Of a DNA stretch of 64,000 nucleotides, positions 18,201-24,749 are shown piece by piece. Under the pieces are notes generated by a model. The model ran no database searches and had not been told where the DNA came from. It worked only from the letters and a program-made list of their open reading frames with translations. Origin of the DNA: Stieleria mannarensis (GTDB lineage Bacteria; Planctomycetota; Planctomycetia; Pirellulales; Pirellulaceae); contig NZ_JACEHH010000041.1 in NCBI RefSeq assembly GCF_014154935.1, positions 16,395 through 80,394 of the forward strand, read 5' to 3'. Position numbers and translations under genes: made by a program. The first letter of the stretch is position 1; each line of letters begins with the position of its first letter.

Positions 18201-18679
18201 ATTTTGCGGTCTCCCGAGGCGGTCAAGTACATGACTTGGCAAAGCGTGAACTTTTTGCCCGACGATCCACTGGTGAACGTCGCCAGCAGCGCGGTGTAGA
18301 ACCCGCTGCCGTCGCGAAGGTATTGGATTTTCGGTTTTTCGTCTCTGCCGGCCGTTCGATCGTAGGCGCCACGGATGTAGGTCCTCTCGTCACGTTCCTT
18401 CTTGGTGGCTCCGGCGGCGACGTTGTAATTGCGAACACCGGGACGCACCAACAGCGTCAACATCGCATCGACAAGTGTTGATTTACCCGCACCGTTTTCT
18501 CCGACCAGCAGTGCCGTTTCGCCGTTGGGGTGAAAGGAGTGGACTTGGCCGTCGAAGGTTCCCCAGTTGAAGACCTCGAAGGTCGAGAGGCGAAATCCTG
18601 GCCGGATCGGATCGGTCGTGGAATCTTGGGCGTCGTCGAATAAGGACATGGGGCGGGGCCGCGACGTGGATTCAGTCAT
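15272..18679 (-). CDS. jetC: Wadjet SMC-like ATPase JetC
   Basis: 1135 residues from MTESTSRPRP. This start is preferred because a GGAG lies 7 bases upstream and it overlaps the jetB stop by 8 nt (ATGACTGA). Walker A GENGAGKST is at residues 60-68; long coiled coils span about 230-480 and 620-930; the ABC signature SGGEKGK (about 1016) and Walker B FHFVMVDE (about 1050) are C-terminal. This is the MukB/SMC-type motor that forms the loop-extruding complex with JetA (kleisin) and JetB (KITE). Size and motif order are typical; both ATPase halves look intact. Confidence 0.94.
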   Translation of the reverse strand: MTESTSRPRPMSLFDDAQDSTTDPIRPGFRLSTFEVFNWGTFDGQVHSFHPNGETALLVGENGAGKSTLVDAMLTLLVRPGVRNYNVAAGATKKERDERTYIRGAYDRTAGRDEKPKIQYLRDGSGFYTALLATFTSGSSGKKFTLCQVMYLTASGDRKIYYGFDTRPRSIAADLGGLKSGSDIKSEMSDRGFQVTESYKQYHGWFQRQVKFRPKAMDIFNQTVAVKDVQRLDQFIRDHMLEKKPWNDKVSSLLQHFAELSEAHRALVQVRQQSELLAPIIKTGKRYRNANEQLQQARDQHESAPLFFDNAIADLLRPLCQQWQLRIEHLDQEIELLDASLKTKRDDSARLEHEIAHSGGARLQRLPDLIAAEEQQAKSKREKRLAFQTKLQQTGIELEISSAQQLEKAHQAIANTHESLVRQRQEITDQLSRYDYELGVLRKQFDDDARELESLRRRKGNLPDAFIEVRAAICAAFKLPPTELPFVAELVAVDPDHSRWESSIEQVLHSFARTLLVPDDLYAKVSGYVDGTRLTDSRGRGLRLTYDRVAPTAPPAGPVSDDLSLPEMLHYRDDHPLASYVRGEILHRFDHLACESIADFQMANRRAMTIHRHVKQNHRQHAKDDRSRQDDRRHFVLGWDNRPKREALERSIRDQQAQIADMESKIASLRRSSDQSTAQLTVLDELSVMTDFDAMDDHRHEFDASQLRLEKEKLEASNDRVKELKIKLADVRAEIDGLESDRDRSFDERSKTQHQLDSGNRTLRSVDKSLADARQAGDLERAQVHFAGITTHLGDRKLTIENMGRLPTEVTHELSAGVNQREQRVSPIRDDLTRAMGRLLTKFPVFESELSPTPQSLPDFETLQQRIIQDDLPRHERRFRQRLKEKVLQEIGLLHGSLEDEREEIRSKIEVLNEALRRLDWRPGTYMRLEPSDTTDAEIRDFRRDLAGCLEGTLDGTDDANEATFGRIEKLVGRLRDDANLRWREKVIDVRNWFRFAAREYDAATGNPGSYYDGGTGQSGGEKGKLAFLVLVAAIAYQYDLQPDETESDRFHFVMVDEMFSRSDDTRAKYALNLFARFGLQLAIVAPLDAKAKITESYVGMYGHIIKDPETNRSELISLTAQQYRAVGDEENANG

Positions 18680-19346
18680 CGGAGGTCTCCACGGCGGCAT
18701 CCAACTCGGGGTCCGCGTCGTTTTCCGCGCGTCGCTTCAGTTCCGCGGTCAGATCGGTGCGCAGTCGTTCCAGTTCCTCCAGTGGCAAGCGGGCTTTGAG
18801 AATGCGGCGGACTTCCCAGCTGGGCGGCTGCTTTTCGAACCTGCGGACAAACTTGAGTTCTTCCAGTTTTCGCAGCTGTCCGCCCAAGTTTCGATTCGCG
18901 CGGACGGCGTCGTCGTTGCCGGGAACAAGCGACTGCCAAATCTCCAGCAACGATGCCTGGGTGACCACGCAGCGATCATCGCGATGGATTTCTTCTTCGA
19001 AGCGTCTCAGTTCGTCGCGCAGCAGCACGCACAACAGCGAGGCTTCGAAGCTCAGCCGGATGCTGCGGAACAATTTCGGGATCGACGGATAATCCGGCGG
19101 CAGCACTTCCGGCTCGATTTGCCGCAGGTAGGCCATGCCATCTTCTTCGTTGACGATCAACATCAATCCGATGCGGGCAAAGTAGTCACTTAGCGGCGTC
19201 GCTCCGGCGAGGATGCGTTCCCAGGTGTCACCGGCGTCGTCGTGATAGACGATGCCTTGCAGCAGGCGAACCGCGGCGGGCGCCCAGGGGACCGGCGGCG
19301 GCAACGCATCGGATGCAAGGACTTCGTGATTGGAATCATTTGTCAT
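18672..19346 (-). CDS. jetB: Wadjet KITE-like subunit JetB (DUF4194)
   Basis: 224 residues, DUF4194 family: winged-helix KITE subunit that bridges kleisin JetA and the SMC JetC. Visible features are AAVRLLQGIVYHDDAGDTWERIL, YFARIGLMLIVNEEDGMAYLRQ and the second winged-helix part LLEIWQSLVP. The start overlaps the jetA stop by ATGA and the 3' end overlaps jetC by 8 nt, so all four subunits are translationally coupled. Confidence 0.92.
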   Translation of the reverse strand: MTNDSNHEVLASDALPPPVPWAPAAVRLLQGIVYHDDAGDTWERILAGATPLSDYFARIGLMLIVNEEDGMAYLRQIEPEVLPPDYPSIPKLFRSIRLSFEASLLCVLLRDELRRFEEEIHRDDRCVVTQASLLEIWQSLVPGNDDAVRANRNLGGQLRKLEELKFVRRFEKQPPSWEVRRILKARLPLEELERLRTDLTAELKRRAENDADPELDAAVETSDD

Positions 19347-20872
19347 CGCGGTCTCTTGGTTCGAATCGGCTTGGTTGCTTTTTCGTTCGTTCGGTGAAAG
19401 GTGACCAACGGAACCCGGACACGCAACGGGCGTTTCTGTCCCGTGATCGCGTCTTCAGTGGTCACGCGGATCTCTTCGGTCGCATCGCGATCGATACGGT
19501 GTCCGTCTTCGTGGGCGATTTGAATCCACCCCACCAGTTCAATGATGCCGACGTTCAGGGGACGGGATTGGAGCAGCTGTGAGAGCCGGACCGAAGGCGA
19601 GTTTCCGGTGGCGTGGGCGATCGCTTCACGCATCCGATCCCATTCCAATCGCTTCATACCGGCAAGTTTTCTGGCCTCGCGGCGGGCCGTTTCCAAATCG
19701 ACGACGCGGGTTTCCGGCGTGGTTTCAAAGACCTGCGGCGGCGTCCAGAAGGGGCGGGCGAACGGGGACGCCAGCCCGATCGAGGTCTCGACGGTCAAAC
19801 CGATCTCGCTGGGCGGCGGCTGATCCGACTCGGCGACATGGTGTTTCAAACGCGAGGCCAGGGTGCGGATTTCGCGAAGAACTTCCGCGGTCCGTTTTCG
19901 ATGACCGGCGGATTGATCGTCCAGCAACCGCCGCAGGGTTTGCGACAATCGGCCGGTTTGCCGCAGCACGTTGTCGGCTTCGGCCAACAGCGACGGGACC
20001 ATCGCGCGGATGTGTTGGACGGCAGCCCGCTCGCCGGTCAGGGCGTCCAGATGCGTGACTTCGGCGATCGTTTCGCGAAGTTTGGCTTGGGCCTGGGGGG
20101 CAAACAGAAACGCGACGAAGGCGTCAAAACTGACCCCTTCGTCTTGTTGTTTAATCAAGTCTTCGGCGTCGAGGGCGGTGGCCAAAATCTCTCCGCGGCG
20201 GCGATCGTCTTTGATCGCTTCTCGTTGCACCTGTCGGCCGATCGCTTCGAAACGATCTTCCACGGCGCGGAAATCACTTTGCAGCGTCTTCAGCAGGTCG
20301 ACGGCGGTGTAAAAGCGTTCGCGGATTTGTGCCGGGTGATACGTTTCCACTTCGCCACCACCGCGAATCGCCGCGATCTGTTCATCAATCCGCTTCCGCT
20401 GGTCCAGCAAGTCTTTCATGCGACGATCCGGGTCGGGGGACGCACCGCGGACCAGATCGACCAGCGTGTCGATGACCAGTCTCAATCGGCTTTCGGTACC
20501 GACCAGCCGTGTGTCGCGATTGAGTGCGGCATCGACGATTCGAATGGCATCTTCGCTGTAACGGGTGAGTTGGTAGTGGGGGCCGGTGGAATCGGCGGGC
20601 AAGAACCGTCGCAGCCATCCGGCGTCGGACCACTCGCGTAAGTAGCGATCGGCCGAACCGAGCATCTCGGCGCGTTCCTCATCGCGAAGTTCGTCCTGAA
20701 AGACTTGCAAGCGGCTGGCCAGTTCGTCGTGCGAAAACGAGATCGCCGAGTCTTCGCTGTCGGATTTGAACGCGCGGCGCAGAAAGAAAATGACGAACGG
20801 CCCCAGGTCCGCCTTGAGCAGGCGGATGGTGGGGGAGGATTCCAGGAACGTCAGGATTGCGTCGAGATTCAT
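19343..20872 (-). CDS. jetA: Wadjet kleisin-like subunit JetA (DUF3375)
   Basis: 509 residues, DUF3375 family as in type I Wadjet. The N-terminus (MNLDAILTFLESSPTIRLLKADLGPFVIFFLRRAFK) and the block ESRLRLVIDTLVDLVRG are characteristic, followed by helical central and winged-helix C-terminal parts (TVETSIGLASPFARPFW). It is the kleisin of the complex. First gene of jetABCD; its promoter should lie in 20873-21025, which also contains a perfect hairpin at 20962-20988. Confidence 0.92.
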   Translation of the reverse strand: MNLDAILTFLESSPTIRLLKADLGPFVIFFLRRAFKSDSEDSAISFSHDELASRLQVFQDELRDEERAEMLGSADRYLREWSDAGWLRRFLPADSTGPHYQLTRYSEDAIRIVDAALNRDTRLVGTESRLRLVIDTLVDLVRGASPDPDRRMKDLLDQRKRIDEQIAAIRGGGEVETYHPAQIRERFYTAVDLLKTLQSDFRAVEDRFEAIGRQVQREAIKDDRRRGEILATALDAEDLIKQQDEGVSFDAFVAFLFAPQAQAKLRETIAEVTHLDALTGERAAVQHIRAMVPSLLAEADNVLRQTGRLSQTLRRLLDDQSAGHRKRTAEVLREIRTLASRLKHHVAESDQPPPSEIGLTVETSIGLASPFARPFWTPPQVFETTPETRVVDLETARREARKLAGMKRLEWDRMREAIAHATGNSPSVRLSQLLQSRPLNVGIIELVGWIQIAHEDGHRIDRDATEEIRVTTEDAITGQKRPLRVRVPLVTFHRTNEKATKPIRTKRPR

Positions 20873-20961
20873 GGCCAGATCTTAATCACAATCTGGACAC
20901 GGTTGGTCAGCTGCGAGTGGGAGGCGTTGACGGTCTCGGAGCATCCACATCAAGTGAAAAC

Positions 20962-20988
20962 TTCACCCTCCCTGGCAGGGAGGGTGAA
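20962..20988 (-). terminator. Perfect 13-bp hairpin downstream of the sigma54 regulator gene
   Basis: TTCACCCTCCCTG (20962-20974) pairs perfectly with CAGGGAGGGTGAA (20976-20988) with one unpaired base. Read on the minus strand it lies about 38 bases after the regulator stop and is followed by AAGTTTTC, a weak U-tract, so it can act as an intrinsic terminator insulating jetA from the regulator gene. It might equally be another dispersed palindrome. Confidence 0.5.
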
Positions 20989-21025
20989 TCCGATTCAGCG
21001 ATGAATCGACTGCTTCACTTGGTGC

Positions 21026-22483
21026 CTATGGGGTGGCGCCGGTCTCGGAATCTTGTTTGAGCCGCTTTTCGAACGTCAGCCCCAAATCGGTGATTTTGGT
21101 TCGTAGCGTGCTACGGGCGATGCCCAACAGTTCGCTGGCTTGGGCCTGGTTCCCTTCGGCATGGTTGAGCACCTCGGGCAGCAAGATGCGGTCGATCTCG
21201 CTGTGCACTTCCTGGTACAGGTTCGCGGGGGCTTCGGACAACAAGTCTTGAACGAATCGACGGATGTTGTCCGCATCCAGTTTCGGCGGCGCTTCGCCGC
21301 CGCCGGCCGGCGCGACACGGCGGCAGGTTTCCGGCAACGAGGAGACGGTCAGGACTTCGCCGACGTTGCGCACCAGGGCGTGCTTCATCGCACTTTGCAG
21401 CTCTCGGACGTTGCCGGGCCAGAGGTACTGTTGCAGCCGCGCCATCGCATCGGGGGCGATGGAGCGAATCTGTTTGTGCATGTCCCGGTTGAGCAGGTTG
21501 ATGAAGTGTTCGGCGAGCACGGGGATGTCTTCAGGGCGATCGCGTAGCGGCGGCAATTGGATCATGAAGACGCTCATGCGATAGTACAGGTCTTCGCGAA
21601 ATTCGCCGTCCTGGACCATCTGCAGCAGGTTGCGATTGGTCGCGGCGATGATCCGCACATCGACGCGAATGGTTTCGTTGTTGCCGACGCGTTCGAAGCT
21701 GCCGTCTTGCAGCAAGCGGAGCACTTTGGCTTGGGTCGCCGGCGTCATGTCGCCGATTTCGTCCAGGAAGATCGTGCCGCGATTGACTTGTTCGAACTTT
21801 CCGATCCGCCGTCGATCGGCGCCGGTGAAGGAACCGCGTTCGTGGCCGAACAATTCACTTTCCAGCAAGTTCTCCGGCAGTGCGGCGCAATTGATCGCCA
21901 TGAACGGTCGATCGGCGCGGCGGCTGTGTTGATAGATCGCGCGGGCGACCATTTCTTTGCCGGTTCCGCTTTCACCCAGGATCAACGCGTTGACGTCTTG
22001 CGGGGCGACTTGGCCGATCAGTTTGTAGACCTCCTGCATCGCCCGCGAGCGACCGACGATTTGATCGGCCGACGTGTCTCCGTCGCCGGCGATTCCGAAC
22101 TGGGCGGGAATCCGACTCATCAAACTGACGTCGATGGCGCTTTGAACGGTCGCCAGCAGCTTGTCAAACTCGACGGGTTTGAGCAGGTACTCGAACGCGC
22201 CATGCTTCATCGCGTTGATCGCCGTTTCGGTCGTCGAATACGCGGTGATGATGATGACCGGAACCCTGGCATCGAGTTCATGGATGATGTTGAACGCGTC
22301 CAGCCCCGACATGTCCGGCAGCCGCACGTCCAGAATGACGGCGTCGGGTTGGTGCTCGCGGACTGCGGCGATGCCGCTTTCGGCGGTCGCCGCGGTGATG
22401 ACCTCCAAAGAATCCGTCTCCAAACTCTTTTTGAGCGAGTAGCGGAGGTTGGGTTCGTCATCGATGATGATTAGTTTCGGCAC
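21026..22483 (-). CDS. NtrC-family sigma54-dependent response regulator
   Basis: 485 residues. Receiver domain 1-120 with DDE (8-10), phospho-acceptor Asp52 in VILDVRLPD, conserved Thr and LKP (101-103). AAA+ domain with Walker A GESGTGKE (170-177), sigma54-contact loop GSFTGA (217-222; the commoner form is GAFTGA) and Walker B TIFLDEIGD. The C-terminal Fis-type helix-turn-helix reads EGNQAQASELLGIARSTLRTKI. It activates RNA polymerase-sigma54 at unknown targets when phosphorylated, presumably by the kinase encoded directly upstream (156-nt gap holding a perfect palindrome). Confidence 0.95.
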   Translation of the reverse strand: MPKLIIIDDEPNLRYSLKKSLETDSLEVITAATAESGIAAVREHQPDAVILDVRLPDMSGLDAFNIIHELDARVPVIIITAYSTTETAINAMKHGAFEYLLKPVEFDKLLATVQSAIDVSLMSRIPAQFGIAGDGDTSADQIVGRSRAMQEVYKLIGQVAPQDVNALILGESGTGKEMVARAIYQHSRRADRPFMAINCAALPENLLESELFGHERGSFTGADRRRIGKFEQVNRGTIFLDEIGDMTPATQAKVLRLLQDGSFERVGNNETIRVDVRIIAATNRNLLQMVQDGEFREDLYYRMSVFMIQLPPLRDRPEDIPVLAEHFINLLNRDMHKQIRSIAPDAMARLQQYLWPGNVRELQSAMKHALVRNVGEVLTVSSLPETCRRVAPAGGGEAPPKLDADNIRRFVQDLLSEAPANLYQEVHSEIDRILLPEVLNHAEGNQAQASELLGIARSTLRTKITDLGLTFEKRLKQDSETGATP

Positions 22484-22556
22484 CGTGGAGTCGTCCGATT
22501 ACGGGATGGGGTGAGTGCTCTGTCAGCGTTTAATTGACGGGTTGCGTTTGTCGATC

Positions 22557-22630
22557 GGAAAAGGGGTCAGGTACCAAAAATGCGAAGCACCCTGCGGGCC
22601 ATTTGGTTTTTGGTACCTGACCCCTTTTCC
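22557..22630. repeat. Perfect 24-bp inverted repeat between kinase and regulator genes (family R2)
   Basis: Arms 22557-22580 and 22607-22630 are exact reverse complements over 24 bases, with core GGGGTCAGGTACC and A/T tracts on the inner side; the 26-nt loop is GC-rich. On the transcript running from the kinase gene to the regulator gene it would form a very stable hairpin whose inner part ends in A/U runs. It ends 8 nt after the kinase stop codon. Confidence 0.9.
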
Positions 22631-22638
22631 GCGGCAGG

Positions 22639-24162
22639 TTAGGCGCGGAGGGTGACGGGGGAGGGCAACGGCAAGATCACCTTCATCACCGTTCCGCCTT
22701 CGGGGCGATCTTCGGCGACGAGTCGACCGCCGTGTGCGTCGATGATCCGTTGGGAGATTGCCAGACCGAGTCCTAGTCCGGGATCTTTGGTGCTGAAGAA
22801 CGGTTCGAACATTCGATTTCTCTCGCTTTGGTCGGTGGGCATGCCGCAGCCGTCGTCGGCGACACTTAAGCATACCCACTGGGCAGCCGGATCGAATGCC
22901 GGTTGCATGGTGTCGCTGCGCCCGGTTCGCTCGATGGCGATAGTGATGCGTCCGTCGTTGGACACGGCGTCCAGGGCGTTGAGCAGCAGGTTCAACAGCA
23001 CCTGACGCAACTGCATCGCGTCACCGCGGACCTCGGCCGATTCACAGGGCAGTTGGCATTCGATTCGGATGTGCCGCGTTTCGGCGCGGCCGGCGACCAG
23101 ATCGACGGTTTGGCGAACGATCGGCGCCAGTTCGACCAAGCAGAACTGTGGCTCCGACGGCCGTGCGAAATCCAAGAACGTTTGCAGCAAACTGTCGACC
23201 CGCGTGATCTCTTCGTCCAACACCGCGATATCGGTGGCGTTCAGGCTTGCCGAATCCGGATTCCGCGCGGCCGCTTGCACCAGGGTCTTCATGCACATCA
23301 ACGGGTTACGCAGCTCGTGCGCCAATCCGGCCGCCAGCTTGCCGACGGCGGCCAGTTGGTCGGCGCGGACGATCTCCTGGTGCCGTTGATGCAACTGTTC
23401 GACGACAGAGCCCACCCGTGAGGAAACCGTTTCGAGAACCAGTTGCAGGTCTTGCAGACTGGGGTCCGCCGAAACCTCCACCGGGCCGACGACGGTTTCC
23501 AGTTTGCCCGCCACGTCACGGATCGGGACCGACAGCATGAACATGGTTCGATTGATCGCCCGAGCGACACCGTAGCCGGCCTCCAGGCCGGCGATCGCGC
23601 CGCAGACGCCCAAGAAGACCATCACCATCGCCAGCTTTTGTGCCAACCGTTGGTTCTCCTGGTTGCTTTGCTGAAGCTCCGACTCGTTGAACCGCAGGTA
23701 GTCGTGGGCGGCGACCAGGACCTGCTCGGACAACGTTTTCTCTTCCAGGGTGTCGACCGCTTCGGTGGAAATCTCGACATCGGGGTCGTCGATCAGGCGA
23801 TGCAGCTGTTCAAAGTAGCTTTCCAGTCGCTGTTCGAGGTCCGCGACGAAGGCGCGCTCCTGGTCCGATGCGGACAGCTGTCTTGCCTTGGACAGCCACT
23901 CGTTGGTTTGTGCTTCCTTTTCCGCGGCCCGGACCAGATAGCTGCGGTCCATCGTCAGCAGGAATCGATCCAGTTCGTGACGCATCTCGCGGGTGATCAA
24001 TTCCAGCTCTTCGGCGCCGCGGATGCTTGCCACGTTAACGTCCAGCAGGTGCGAATTCTGTTTCTGAAGCTCGATGACGTACCAGGCCCCTGCCACGCCC
24101 AGGCACAACAGGACGCATCCCGTGATGGGTAGGAAGCAGCCGATCTTGTCTCGCAACTTCAT
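22639..24162 (-). CDS. Membrane sensor histidine kinase (NtrB-like, partner of the sigma54 regulator)
   Basis: 507 residues from MKLRDKIGCF. The start was chosen because the long upstream extension runs through repeat R5. Hydrophobic helix at about 8-30, an extracytoplasmic helical sensor region (about 31-180), second membrane helix (LAMVMVFLGVCGAIAGLEAG), a HAMP-like linker, then H-box LAAGLAHELRNPLMCMKT (His phosphorylation), N-box LLLNALDA, G-box DDGCGMP and GLGLAISQRIIDAHGG. No extra PAS domain was seen. Both catalytic boxes are intact. Confidence 0.92.
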   Translation of the reverse strand: MKLRDKIGCFLPITGCVLLCLGVAGAWYVIELQKQNSHLLDVNVASIRGAEELELITREMRHELDRFLLTMDRSYLVRAAEKEAQTNEWLSKARQLSASDQERAFVADLEQRLESYFEQLHRLIDDPDVEISTEAVDTLEEKTLSEQVLVAAHDYLRFNESELQQSNQENQRLAQKLAMVMVFLGVCGAIAGLEAGYGVARAINRTMFMLSVPIRDVAGKLETVVGPVEVSADPSLQDLQLVLETVSSRVGSVVEQLHQRHQEIVRADQLAAVGKLAAGLAHELRNPLMCMKTLVQAAARNPDSASLNATDIAVLDEEITRVDSLLQTFLDFARPSEPQFCLVELAPIVRQTVDLVAGRAETRHIRIECQLPCESAEVRGDAMQLRQVLLNLLLNALDAVSNDGRITIAIERTGRSDTMQPAFDPAAQWVCLSVADDGCGMPTDQSERNRMFEPFFSTKDPGLGLGLAISQRIIDAHGGRLVAEDRPEGGTVMKVILPLPSPVTLRA

Positions 24163-24195
24163 GAATTTCGGTCTCGGGGGTGCATTCGGGTAGAC

Positions 24196-24274
24196 GTGTT
24201 GGTGTCTAGCTTTTAGGCGATTCCCGGTCGCTGCGTCGCAGCGATGGTGGAGCCTCAAGGGAACGTCCAGCTTC
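24196..24274 (+). repeat. R5 copy B with hairpin
   Basis: GTGTTGGTGTCTAGC followed by TTTTAGGCGATTCC and a perfect hairpin TCGCTGC-GTC-GCAGCGA, then GGAGCCTCAAGGGAACGTCC. It lies between the histidine kinase start and the SulP gene. An inverted partner copy is at 27251-27293 on the other side of the SulP gene. The tail block TCAAGGGAACGTCCAGCTT is shared with 51229-51241. Confidence 0.75.
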
Positions 24275-24362
24275 GGGCGATGCGTTTCTGATGTACGATG
24301 GCCCCTTCCGGGCCGTCGCCCGTGGGGCTCAGCGCGACGACCTAGAGAGGACGTCGCACCCC

Positions 24363-24409
24363 CATCCACCGACCACCTCTCACCCAATCGGCCAGATCAT
24401 TTGGATTCG
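24363..24409 (-). repeat. 47-bp dispersed repeat, copy 1 (family R9)
   Basis: The reverse complement matches 51261-51307 with five mismatches over 47 bases by eye; the longest identical run is GAGAGGTGGTCGGTGGATG against AAGAGGTGGTCGGTGGATG. Part of the gene-free stretch 24163-24749, whose remaining sequence (24420-24749) shows no gene. Confidence 0.65.
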
Positions 24410-24749
24410 CCGCATTTCGCCTCGGTCCTAAGTGGGACGGTCCCTAACGCCTGGACACCAACGGTAATCGCCGCGGGGCAAACGCTGTGCCTACCCGGTT
24501 TGGATCGCACGCTGGCTGTTTAATCGTCGCAATTTCGCCTCGGGTGGCGGAAATCTACCAGTGCGACTGAATTTCGACATCCCTGCGGGTGTCCGTGACT
24601 GCGGCGATCTTGCACGTGCCCCCTGTGGGGCGAGGATTTCCGGCAATGCCGTAGGAATTCATGGGGAGCGTGGGCTGGCCCGAGAGTGTTGGCGCAAGCT
24701 TTGCTAAACCGGCAGGCTAACTGGGCAAGCTGCCCGCGACCGACTCACG

